Below, one piece after another: positions 23,734 to 31,726 of a stretch of 64,000 nt of DNA. A program made the position numbers and the translations under genes. Source of the stretch: Stappia sp. BW2. GTDB taxonomy: Bacteria; Pseudomonadota; Alphaproteobacteria; Rhizobiales; Stappiaceae. Location of the stretch: the NCBI RefSeq assembly GCF_008107695.1, contig NZ_VIRG01000066.1, positions 1,240,001 through 1,304,000 of the forward strand, given 5' to 3'. The notes below the pieces were generated by a model. It worked only from the letters and a program-made list of their open reading frames with translations. It did no database searches and was not told where the DNA came from. Position 1 is the first letter of the stretch. Each line of letters starts with the position of its first letter.

Positions 23734-24427
23734 CCAGGTAGGCCCCCGCGAACGCACCGGCGATGGCACCGGTGAAAATGCTCCAGTAGCCACCGACCAG
23801 ATACCAGGTCAGCGCGGCGACGCCCCCTGCAACCAACCAGCTGACCGTCTGGCGCTTTCCTTTCCAGAGCGGAACCAGCAGCGCGGCAAAGAAAGCCGGC
23901 AGAACCACATCCAGACCGAAAACTTTCGGGTCCGACACCAGGCTGCCGGCGAAATACCCCGGAATGACGGACAGCGACCAGAGTGCCCAGGTGAGCAGAC
24001 CACTGCCAAGATAGATACCCCAGTCACGTGTGCCCTTGTTGTATTCCGACAACGCCAACAACCAGTTGAGGTCCGTCAGCACGAACAGGGACGGGTATGT
24101 CTGCCAGGCCGGCACCTGGCCGAGCCAGGGCCGCAGGCTCGCGCCGATCAGCACCATGCGCATGTTGACCGCCGCCGTTACCCCGATCATCGCCACCACG
24201 AGCCCAAGGGTCAGCGGGTCGCCGTAGACCTCCATCGCGACGAACTGGCTGGCTCCGGCAAAAACCAGCGAGTTGATCAATATGGTCTCCAGAAAGGTCA
24301 GGCCCTTTTGCGCGGCCACCGTTCCGAAAACCATTCCAACCGCAATGATGCCCGGCATAACCGGAATGCAGATGGTGGCGCCCCGAACGCAGCCTTGCAG
24401 GCTGAGGGTCACATTTTTGTTCAACAT
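23726..24427 (-). CDS. azlC: AzlC-family amino acid exporter large subunit
   Basis: A 233-residue integral membrane protein. GCVRGATICIPVMPGIIAVGMVFG is at the N-terminus, with FLETILINSLVFAGASQFVAMEVY and NMRMVLIGASLRPWL following, all hallmarks of AzlC. About six or seven transmembrane helices are predicted by eye. It is coupled to azlD by overlapping stop and start codons. Transport substrate is unknown; branched-chain amino acids are the family precedent. Next upstream, after 107 nt, is a TSUP exporter on the same strand. Confidence 0.87.
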   Translation of the reverse strand: MLNKNVTLSLQGCVRGATICIPVMPGIIAVGMVFGTVAAQKGLTFLETILINSLVFAGASQFVAMEVYGDPLTLGLVVAMIGVTAAVNMRMVLIGASLRPWLGQVPAWQTYPSLFVLTDLNWLLALSEYNKGTRDWGIYLGSGLLTWALWSLSVIPGYFAGSLVSDPKVFGLDVVLPAFFAALLVPLWKGKRQTVSWLVAGGVAALTWYLVGGYWSIFTGAIAGAFAGAYLDD

Positions 24428-24534
24428 GTCTGTCCAAGAGTTTCAGGCGGCGGGAAGACCCCGCGAAGGAAGGTCAGTATTGCTGATAAATCACCTGAAA
24501 ACCAATGAAACCTCTCGGCGGCACTGACCAATCT

Positions 24535-25362
24535 TCAAAACAGGACACCGTAAATCATGCGCAGACCGGTGAACCCAAGGAACACCGCGAACACCAGCTT
24601 GAGCTTCGACGGGTCGATGGCATGGGCGATCTTGGCGCCGAGCGGCGCGGCCAGGGTGCTGGCCGGAATGATCAGGAAGAAGCCGATAAGGTTGACATAC
24701 CCGAGCGAGAACGGCGGGCGGCCCGCCTCTCCCCAGCCGAAAAAGATCGACAGCAAGGTGCCGGGCACAGCGATGATGAGACCGATGGCGGCAGCGGTGC
24801 CAACGGCCTTGCGGATCGGGTAATTGAACAGTGTCAGCGTCGGTACGCCGAGCGTGCCGCCGCCGATGCCCATCATCACGGAGATCCCGCCAATCAGGAA
24901 GCCCAGCACTTCCTTGATCGGCGATCCGGGCAGCTTGTCGGCCAGATGTGACTCAGCCTTGCGGAACAACATGTTGGCCGACACCGCCAGCGCAACGACC
25001 CCGAACACCAGTGTCAGTGCGCCGCCGGAAATGTTTCCCGCAAGCGTTCCCCCTGCCAGCACACCGAGGGCAATCGCCCACCACCAGCGTTTCAGGAGAT
25101 CCATGTCGACGCTGCCGCGTTTGTAATGGGCGCGTGCCGAAGATGTGCCGGTCGCCAGAATGGTTGCAAGCGATGTTCCAACGGCCACATGCATGAGGAC
25201 GGACGGGTCGATCTTCAGCGCGGTGAACATGTAATACAGCACCGGCACGATGACGATGCCGCCGCCGACACCCAGCAGACCGGCGATGATGCCAGCCACA
25301 AGCCCGGTTCCAAGCAGCGCAACAGCCAGCATGCCAAGGGAGAAAAGGCTAAGATCTTCCAC
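24535..25362 (-). CDS. TSUP (TauE/SafE) family anion transporter
   Basis: A 275-residue membrane protein. Two internally repeated GVGGG-type motifs (AGLLGVGGGIVIVPVL at about residue 28 and MGIGGGTLGVPTL at about 165) and around eight hydrophobic helices identify the sulfite-exporter TauE/SafE superfamily. Members export sulfite, sulfoacetate or other small organic anions. Nothing nearby fixes the substrate. It could share a transcript with azlCD (same strand, 107-nt gap). Confidence 0.85.
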   Translation of the reverse strand: MEDLSLFSLGMLAVALLGTGLVAGIIAGLLGVGGGIVIVPVLYYMFTALKIDPSVLMHVAVGTSLATILATGTSSARAHYKRGSVDMDLLKRWWWAIALGVLAGGTLAGNISGGALTLVFGVVALAVSANMLFRKAESHLADKLPGSPIKEVLGFLIGGISVMMGIGGGTLGVPTLTLFNYPIRKAVGTAAAIGLIIAVPGTLLSIFFGWGEAGRPPFSLGYVNLIGFFLIIPASTLAAPLGAKIAHAIDPSKLKLVFAVFLGFTGLRMIYGVLF

Positions 25363-25549
25363 GCGATTATCCTCGTTGCCGGCGACCGCCCTGTGCCGGC
25401 CGCCAAAATCGTCTCCCAGCGCTTAGACCAGCTAGGCGAATTTTTCCAGTCGCATCCGTGGACTATCTGACCAGCAACCACAGGAGGATCTTGCGGCTCG
25501 CACGATTTGCGGCCAATCTCGACCCGAATTCATTCGGTAGCGAGGAAAC

Positions 25550-26116
25550 ATGAGCGGTCACTGGCTTGCGCTCTACACATTCGGCCAATTCCGCACGCGG
25601 GCCGAGCATCCGGTTGTGGAGCCCTTCCATCAGGCCGAACCACTTGTGTGGGCAGCAATGGAGCGGGCCGAAGGTTTTGTCGCCCGGTCCGGCTACGACG
25701 ACGAGCCGGGGCCGGACAGTTGGGGCGAGCAGGTGTTTCCCAAATACTGGCAGGACAATGGCGATGGCTGGGCGCCTTCCACCATATCGCTTTGGCAAGA
25801 CCTGGAATCCGCGCTGGCGGCCGTCTATCGCGGGCCGCACGCTGAGATCCTGAAAAAGGGCCCCGACTTCATGCGTGAAGACCACGCCTACCCTGCCTAC
25901 GCGCTCTGGTGGGTGCCGGAAGGCCACCAGCCGGATTGGGTGGAAGCGATCGAGCGTTTTGAACATCTGGGTGACACGGGCCCCTCACCGGCAGCCTTCA
26001 CGTTCAAAGCCGCGTTCGACCCTGCTGGAAAGCCGGTCACCGTGAACGGTGGCCGGTCTAAAACGATCGCGGACCGCAACCGCATGCGCGCTGAAGCGCC
26101 AAAGGCGGTTCAATAG
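25550..26116 (+). CDS. DUF3291-domain protein
   Basis: A 188-residue protein matching my memory of DUF3291: an N-terminal beta-alpha unit (HWLALYTFGQF), SISLWQDLESALAAVYRGPHAEILKK in the middle (the W..LE.L..FVYRG.H pattern), and YALWWVPEGHQPDWVEAIERFEHLGDTGPSPAAFTF near the end. The fold is ferredoxin-like, related to antibiotic-biosynthesis monooxygenase domains, but no activity is established. GAGGAAAC before the ATG is a fair ribosome site. Monocistronic, between the divergent TSUP gene and the pirin gene. Confidence 0.75.
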   Translation: MSGHWLALYTFGQFRTRAEHPVVEPFHQAEPLVWAAMERAEGFVARSGYDDEPGPDSWGEQVFPKYWQDNGDGWAPSTISLWQDLESALAAVYRGPHAEILKKGPDFMREDHAYPAYALWWVPEGHQPDWVEAIERFEHLGDTGPSPAAFTFKAAFDPAGKPVTVNGGRSKTIADRNRMRAEAPKAVQ

Positions 26117-26244
26117 ATCATTGTTCAAGAATCGATGACTAATTGTCCAATTTCGGCTGAATTGTAAAACCACTCTCCAATGGCAATCTAAAGCTCAACA
26201 GTGCACGGATCTCTTCGTGCCAGTCATTGAGAAAGGATTGAACC

Positions 26245-26949
26245 ATGACCCAGATACTGCGTCCGTCGGATGCCAGGGGCGATGCCGATTTCGGCTGGCT
26301 GAAAAGCAAACACTCTTTCTCGTTCGGCTCGTACTTCGACCCGAAGCATCTCGGCTTCGGCGCCTTGCGGGTGATCAACGAGGACCGTGTCGCCCCCAGC
26401 GCCGGCTTCCCGACACACCCGCACCAAAACATGGAGATCATCTCCTACGTCGTTTCCGGTGGTCTGGAACACAAGGATTCGCTTGGCACCGGCTCGGTGA
26501 TCCGGCCTGGCGAACTTCAGCGCATGAGCGCCGGCACCGGCGTCCGACATAGCGAGTACAATCACTCGGACACCGATGCGGTCCACTTCCTGCAGATCTG
26601 GATCGTGCCTGAAGCCGAAGGCCTTGCACCGAGCTACGAGCAGAAAGCCTTTCCGGAAGACGGTCGCCGTGACGCCCTGCGCCTGATCGGCTCACGCGAC
26701 GGGCGGGAGGGGGCCGTCACCATCCACCAGGATGTCGACCTTTATGCATCGCTGCTGTCTGCCGACCGTAGCCTCGCGTTCGACATTCGCCCCGGCCGAA
26801 AGGTCTGGCTGCAACTGGTGAAGGGCAAGCTCAGCGTCAACGATCAGCCGCTTGCCGCCGGTGACGGTCTTGGCCTGCTGGAGCCCGGCGAGGTCTCGCT
26901 GACGGCCAGTGAAAATGCGGAATTCCTGCTGTTTGACCTGGCAGCCTAG
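26245..26949 (+). CDS. Pirin-family bicupin protein (YhhW/quercetinase type)
   Basis: A 234-residue pirin. FGSYFDPKHLGFGALRVINEDRV, GFPTHPHQNMEIISYVVSGGLEHKDS (metal-binding histidines and glutamate) and GVRHSEYNHSDTDAVHFLQIW are the conserved N-cupin motifs. E. coli YhhW of this family has quercetin 2,3-dioxygenase activity in vitro; the natural role is unclear. The ribosome site GAGAAAGGA lies upstream of the ATG. A GC-rich hairpin follows at 26959. Confidence 0.85.
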   Translation: MTQILRPSDARGDADFGWLKSKHSFSFGSYFDPKHLGFGALRVINEDRVAPSAGFPTHPHQNMEIISYVVSGGLEHKDSLGTGSVIRPGELQRMSAGTGVRHSEYNHSDTDAVHFLQIWIVPEAEGLAPSYEQKAFPEDGRRDALRLIGSRDGREGAVTIHQDVDLYASLLSADRSLAFDIRPGRKVWLQLVKGKLSVNDQPLAAGDGLGLLEPGEVSLTASENAEFLLFDLAA

Positions 26950-26958
26950 ACCATGTTG

Positions 26959-26978
26959 GGGCGGGATCTTTCCCGCCC
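26959..26978 (+). terminator. Probable terminator after the pirin gene
   Basis: An 8-bp stem GGGCGGGA/TCCCGCCC with loop TCTT starts 9 nt after the pirin stop. Only two T follow directly, so termination strength is uncertain. Confidence 0.5.
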
Positions 26979-27088
26979 TTCCCGCTCCTGACAGTTCCGA
27001 GCCCTGCAATGATGGGGACCAATGAAGAGCCCGTCCGCTTGATGTCGTGCCAGACGGGACGATATGAGCCCGGCTGGCAATGAAATGC

Positions 27089-28618
27089 CTAGGCCTTTGC
27101 TTCTTCGGACGTGTCCGGGCCCGTGTCACCGTTCAGTTTGCGGCGTGCGCGCAGGAACTGGCCTACAAGGCCATAAACCAACGACGCGGCACTGAAGAGC
27201 AGCAACGTTCCGGCGATGGGGCGGGTCACAAAGGCGGTGACATCGTAATCGCTCAGCATCAGTCCCTGCCGCAGGCTAAGTTCGGCGATCGGGCCAAGCA
27301 CAAGACCGATGATGAAACTGGCAACGGGAAAGCCGAACCGGCGCATGGCGAAACCGACGACCCCAAACACCAGCATGACTGCGAGATCGACCACGTTATT
27401 CTGGAGCGCATAGACACCTGTCATGCACAGAACCACGATGGCGGGGCCAACAAGGGCATAGGGCGCCTTCAGGACGAGGGCGAAATAACGTGCCATGCGC
27501 ACGCCGACAAGCAGCATCAGAAGGTTCGCCAGCATCATGCCGATGAACACAGAATAGACCAGATCGGAATTGGTCTGCATAAGCTGCGGTCCGGGAATGA
27601 TGCCGTGGATCGTCAGACCGCCGATCATCACCGCCGTGGTGGCGCTACCGGGGATACCGAGAGCCAGCAGCGGGATCATCGATCCGCCGACTGCCGCATT
27701 GTTGGCAGACTCCGGCGCCGCGATGCCTTCCGGAACGCCAGTGCCGAATTTTTCCGGATGCCTGGACCAGCGCGAGGCTTCCGAATAGGCGATGAAGGCT
27801 GCCGTTGTTGCCCCCACACCAGGCAACGCGCCAATGACCGTGCCGATGACGGAAGACCGGAGCAAGGTGATCCGGGTCTGGATGAATTCGCCAATGGTCG
27901 GCAGTTCCGTCGAAACATCATCGATCACATAGCCTTTCTGCGGGCCTTCACCGAAACGCTGCAGAACCTCGGCGAGTGCGAAGATGCCGATGATTGCCGG
28001 CACGAAGCCGACGCCGGTCAGAAGCATCATGCTGCCAAAGGTGAACCGGGGCATCCCCGTCAGGGGATCGAGACCGATGGTGGCAACCCCCAGCCCGAGC
28101 AGTCCGGCCATGAGCGCTTTCAACACCGAACCGTTGCCTATGGACGCAATGGCCGTGATGCCGAGGACGGCGAGCGCGAAATATTCCGGCGGGCCGAATT
28201 CTAGCGCCAGTCTGGCCAGTGGCGGCGCTGCGACCATCAGCACCACAGTGCCGAAGATCCCGCCGATGGCCGATGCCGCCAGCGCGATGCCCAGCGCCTT
28301 GCCCGCCTGCCCCTTGCGGGCCATCGGATACCCATCTAGCGCGGTACAGGCCGCTTCGGGTGACCCTGGCGTATTGAACAAGATGGCGGAAATGGATCCA
28401 CCGAACGTCGAGCCGACATAGACCCCGCCCAGCAACAGCAGACCTTCGATCGGATCGAAGGCGAACGTGAAGGGGATGAGCAGCGCGACGCCGACGATCC
28501 CCGTCAGGCCGGGGATGGAACCGAATGCGATGCCCCACACAACACTGAAGATGATGAGCAGGAACGTGAAAGGGTTGCTGGCCATGTAGCCGAGCGCGGA
28601 CAGGTAAGAGTCCAGCAT
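27089..28618 (-). CDS. tctA: Tripartite tricarboxylate transporter, large permease TctA
   Basis: A 509-residue membrane protein with about 12 helices. It carries TctA signatures near the N-terminus (GSIPGLTGIVGVALLIPFTF, YVGSTFGGSISAILFNTPGSPE) and a repeat in the second half (GALPGVGATTAAFIAYSEA). It forms the transmembrane part of a TTT-family symporter with TctB, fed by the periplasmic TctC. I start at the ATG at 28618 because TctA proteins are about 500 residues and the preceding 25 codons look non-coding. Order tctC-tctB-tctA on the minus strand downstream of a class V aminotransferase gene suggests import of an organic acid metabolised by it. Confidence 0.9.
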   Translation of the reverse strand: MLDSYLSALGYMASNPFTFLLIIFSVVWGIAFGSIPGLTGIVGVALLIPFTFAFDPIEGLLLLGGVYVGSTFGGSISAILFNTPGSPEAACTALDGYPMARKGQAGKALGIALAASAIGGIFGTVVLMVAAPPLARLALEFGPPEYFALAVLGITAIASIGNGSVLKALMAGLLGLGVATIGLDPLTGMPRFTFGSMMLLTGVGFVPAIIGIFALAEVLQRFGEGPQKGYVIDDVSTELPTIGEFIQTRITLLRSSVIGTVIGALPGVGATTAAFIAYSEASRWSRHPEKFGTGVPEGIAAPESANNAAVGGSMIPLLALGIPGSATTAVMIGGLTIHGIIPGPQLMQTNSDLVYSVFIGMMLANLLMLLVGVRMARYFALVLKAPYALVGPAIVVLCMTGVYALQNNVVDLAVMLVFGVVGFAMRRFGFPVASFIIGLVLGPIAELSLRQGLMLSDYDVTAFVTRPIAGTLLLFSAASLVYGLVGQFLRARRKLNGDTGPDTSEEAKA

Positions 28619-28747
28619 TTTCGGAAAGCTCCGTTTATGGGTCTGCTCGGAGCAGGCTGCATTCTGCTGAATACAGAAACGATGCTCCAACACGCTGAAA
28701 TCGGGAGACTTTTCAGTCTGCGGCCGATTTCTTCCGGGGACTGCGTC

Positions 28748-29254
28748 CTAGTAAAGCAGCAGGCTGAGGTCGTAGAAGATGCCCTGCCCGCGCGGCAGCG
28801 GCAGTGACAGCCCACGCGTGAAGAACAGGCACAGACCAAACGTAAACAAGGGCGAAAAAAGCAGTTTCGCAGTCAGGTTGCTGTAGGGGGTGGCAAAGGA
28901 TGCCGCCCACAGAAACAGCAAGGTCGCGATGACGAAACCGAGCCACTGCAAGGCGAAGAAGTAGGCCAGGATCAGGCCACCTATCAGAACAAGACGCGCC
29001 ACATATGCCGGGTCCACGGATGATCGGGTACCTGCGGAGGCCGACTGCAGGCTTGCGCGCAGACCGACCGCCTGTTGCAGCAACTGCAGAAACGACACCA
29101 CCGCAAGCGCACCGCACACCAGCTTCGGCCAGAAGTCTGAATCGATCCTGGCGTATTTCATCGAGTTCGGAAATTTGTCGGCAACGAACCACATCGCTAC
29201 CGCCGCGACCAGAATGGCGAATACAACGACCATTTCCGTTATTTTGGAACGCAT
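28748..29254 (-). CDS. tctB: Tripartite tricarboxylate transporter, small permease TctB
   Basis: A 168-residue membrane protein with four hydrophobic helices (VVVFAILVAAVAMWFVADKF, LVLIGGLILAYFFALQW, FVIATLLFLWAA, FTFGLCLFFTRGLSLPLPRG). The closing LSLPLPRG is typical of TctB. It pairs with TctA at 27089. Position between tctC and tctA on the same strand confirms the assignment; primary sequence is poorly conserved in this family. Confidence 0.85.
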   Translation of the reverse strand: MRSKITEMVVVFAILVAAVAMWFVADKFPNSMKYARIDSDFWPKLVCGALAVVSFLQLLQQAVGLRASLQSASAGTRSSVDPAYVARLVLIGGLILAYFFALQWLGFVIATLLFLWAASFATPYSNLTAKLLFSPLFTFGLCLFFTRGLSLPLPRGQGIFYDLSLLLY

Positions 29255-29326
29255 GTCAGACCCCTCCCAAGGCCAGTTGCAAACAACCGGTCCCGAACAT
29301 CTCCGGAACCGGTCATCGCGTTTGGT

Positions 29327-30292
29327 CTAGTCGACGTAACCGAGCTGTTTGAGGATGTCGGTGTAGATCTCGACCTCGTGCTGCATGAACTCCTTGAACT
29401 GCTTCGGCCCGAGTATCTTGGAGCGGAACTGGAGACCGCTTTCCTTTTCGATGGTCTTGTAGCTTTGCGAGGCCGCTGCCTGGTCGAGAATGCTGAACAT
29501 GGCGTTGGCATTGGCTTCGTCGTCGGACGCATGCATGGCAAAACCACGCCACCGGCCAAGGGTGACATCAAAGCCGAGTTCAGCCGCGGTTGGAACGTCA
29601 CCGAGCACCGGCAGGCGGAATTCGGAGAAAAGCACGAGCGGCCGAAGGTCTCCGGATTCGATCAGACCGCGTGCCGGACCGTATTCCTCGTACATGAGGT
29701 CGACGTGGCCACCGAGCGTGTTGGACACCATTTCGGACGCGGAGAACGGCACCGTGGTCAGTTCCGCGCCGCTCTTGAGGTTCCAGAGACCGACCAGCGC
29801 ATCATCGAAGCCCGCGGTGCCGGTGACGGCAACCTTGAGCGAACCCGGCTTTTCGCGCGCTGTCTTGATCAGGTCCTCAACGGACTTGAACGGGCTGTCC
29901 TTGGAGACAAGGAAAAGGCCCTGGTCATACTGGATCCGGGCAATTGGCTGAAGTTCATCGATGTTCATCCGGCCAAGGACATGATTGATCACCTGTTCCG
30001 GACCAACCGCCATCAGATTGTAGCCGTCGCTCGGGCGCTGCATGAAGGTGACGGCCGCCGGCACGCCGCCGCCGCCCTGTACCGAAATCGGCACCAGCGT
30101 CTGGCCGGTGATAGTCTGGAATGGGTCGCCGATGGCACGGATGAAGCGGTCTGTCCCGCCCCCCGGACCAAACTGGTGGATCGCCTCGACCGTGCGCGAT
30201 GGATAGTCATCGGCCCGGGCGGGCATTGCCGCAAGCACGGATCCGACTGCGGCCACCATCAAGGCCGCACGCATGGACTGAATTGGAAACAT
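29327..30292 (-). CDS. tctC: Tripartite tricarboxylate transporter, substrate-binding protein TctC
   Basis: A 321-residue periplasmic binding protein. The signal peptide includes MRAALMVAAVGSVLAAMPARA, followed by the Bug/TctC pattern DDYPSRTVEAIHQFGPGGGTDRFIRAI and a C-terminal LKQLGYVD. TctC/Bug proteins bind carboxylates (citrate, nicotinate, terephthalate and others). Ligand is not predictable here. Next upstream is the aminotransferase gene at 30396, so the imported acid may enter 2-oxoacid/glyoxylate metabolism. Confidence 0.88.
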   Translation of the reverse strand: MFPIQSMRAALMVAAVGSVLAAMPARADDYPSRTVEAIHQFGPGGGTDRFIRAIGDPFQTITGQTLVPISVQGGGGVPAAVTFMQRPSDGYNLMAVGPEQVINHVLGRMNIDELQPIARIQYDQGLFLVSKDSPFKSVEDLIKTAREKPGSLKVAVTGTAGFDDALVGLWNLKSGAELTTVPFSASEMVSNTLGGHVDLMYEEYGPARGLIESGDLRPLVLFSEFRLPVLGDVPTAAELGFDVTLGRWRGFAMHASDDEANANAMFSILDQAAASQSYKTIEKESGLQFRSKILGPKQFKEFMQHEVEIYTDILKQLGYVD

Positions 30293-30395
30293 TTCAAACC
30301 TCCCTAAGTTTCGGCCGGAAACCCCGGCCTGGCTCCTCCTGTCCGGGCAGCGTTTCCCGCCCGGACTTCATGGCTGCCCTGAAGACAGCGTCACG

Positions 30396-31592
30396 TCATG
30401 CGACCTGCGAGGCCTCCTGTTCCTGCCCGGCAGCGTCCAGAAACTGCATGGCCACCTCCACGCCTCCCGAGCGGTGGGGCACGCCTGCCTTGCGCAGGCC
30501 AAGTTCGACGCCGGACAAGGTGCCGATCAGCATCAGATCGTTGAAATCGCCCAGGTGCCCGATGCGGAACACCCGATCCGCGACTTTCGACAGGCCGTTT
30601 CCGAGCGAGATATCGAAGTTGGCGAGAGCGGTGGCGCGGAAGGCATCCGCGCTATGCCCGTCCGGCATCATCACTGCCGTCAACACACCGCTTTCCTGGC
30701 CTTGCTGCTTGCAAAGCACTTCCAGCCCCCAGGCGCGCACCGCGGCGCGGGTCGCCGCCCCATGCCGCTGATGGCGGGCAAAGACGTTGTCGAGACCTTC
30801 CTCATGCAACATGCGGATGGCTTCGTTCAGGCCGTAAAGCAGGTTGGTTGCGGGCGTGTAGGGAAAGTATCCGGTCGCGTTCAAGGCCTTCATGTCGTGC
30901 CAGTCCCAGTAGGATCTGCGCATGCCTCCGGTCTTGGCGACATCCATCGCTTTCTCACTGGCAGCATTGAACGAAAGCCCCGGCGGCAGCATCAGTCCCT
31001 TCTGCGAGCCGGACACAGCAACATCGACACCCCAGTCATCAAAACGGAAGTCTATGGAGGCCAGGCCCGAAATGGTGTCGACCATCAGCAGTGCCGGATG
31101 TCCGGCTGCATCGATGGCATGGCGGACAGCCGCCACCGGCGAGACGGAACCGGTCGACGTTTCGTTATGAACGACGCAGACCGCCTTGATCTCGTGGGCG
31201 GTATCTGCTCGGAGCCGCTGCTCGATCCTGTCCGGATCAGCCCCGCCGCGCCAGTCGCCTTCGATGAATTCCGGCTTGAGGCCGAAACGGGTCGCCATCT
31301 TCATCCAGAGCGTTGCGAAGTGGCCGGTCTCATACATCAGAACCCGGTCGCCCTCCGACAGTGTGTTGACCAGCGCCGCCTCCCAGGCACCGGTCCCGGA
31401 CGCGGGAAAAATGAAAACGTCCTGGGTTGTCTTGAAGATCGATTTCATGCCGCTGAGCGCATCCAGTCCGACCTGAGCGAAATCAGGACCCCGGTGGTCG
31501 ATGGTCTGTGCGGAGATGGCCCGAAGGATCCTGTCAGGCACGGCACTTGGCCCCGGAATCTGCAGAAAATGTCGGCCGGCTTTTCGAGACAT
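30396..31592 (-). CDS. Class V aminotransferase, glyoxylate-type (BhcA paralogue)
   Basis: A 398-residue PLP aminotransferase with FLQIPGPSAVPDRILRAISA, FPASGTGAWEAALVNTL, HNETSTGSVSPVAAV and the PLP-lysine segment VSGSQKGLMLPPGLS. These are the same landmarks as BhcA at 15812 but with different flanking residues, so it is a paralogue rather than a recent duplicate. Serine-glyoxylate, alanine-glyoxylate or aspartate-glyoxylate activity is expected. It heads the minus-strand tctCBA genes and is divergent from the YdiJ-like dehydrogenase. A plausible role is transamination of glyoxylate or another 2-oxoacid made by that oxidase. Confidence 0.83.
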   Translation of the reverse strand: MSRKAGRHFLQIPGPSAVPDRILRAISAQTIDHRGPDFAQVGLDALSGMKSIFKTTQDVFIFPASGTGAWEAALVNTLSEGDRVLMYETGHFATLWMKMATRFGLKPEFIEGDWRGGADPDRIEQRLRADTAHEIKAVCVVHNETSTGSVSPVAAVRHAIDAAGHPALLMVDTISGLASIDFRFDDWGVDVAVSGSQKGLMLPPGLSFNAASEKAMDVAKTGGMRRSYWDWHDMKALNATGYFPYTPATNLLYGLNEAIRMLHEEGLDNVFARHQRHGAATRAAVRAWGLEVLCKQQGQESGVLTAVMMPDGHSADAFRATALANFDISLGNGLSKVADRVFRIGHLGDFNDLMLIGTLSGVELGLRKAGVPHRSGGVEVAMQFLDAAGQEQEASQVA

Positions 31593-31640
31593 TCAGTTCT
31601 CTCCCTTGCTGATGCGCCATCAAATTTCGGCGGTAAATTG

Positions 31641-31676
31641 AATTATGCATTTCTCATTTTTAATTTTGCATTATGA
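31641..31676. promoter_or_regulatory. AT-rich divergent promoter region with imperfect inverted repeat
   Basis: Between the divergent aminotransferase and dehydrogenase genes, AATTATGCA (31641-31649) and TGCATTATG (31668-31676) form an imperfect inverted repeat (7 of 9 pairs) with an 18-base spacer. It is a candidate site for the GntR regulator encoded at 34633, by position only. Confidence 0.25.
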
Positions 31677-31726
31677 ATTACATTCGAGTATCGAGGTGTC
31701 AACAGGAATTCTTTCGGGAGGAAAAA

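Noticed and set aside
30474..31676. 400-codon plus-strand frame
   Set aside because: Antisense of the class V aminotransferase and its promoter region.
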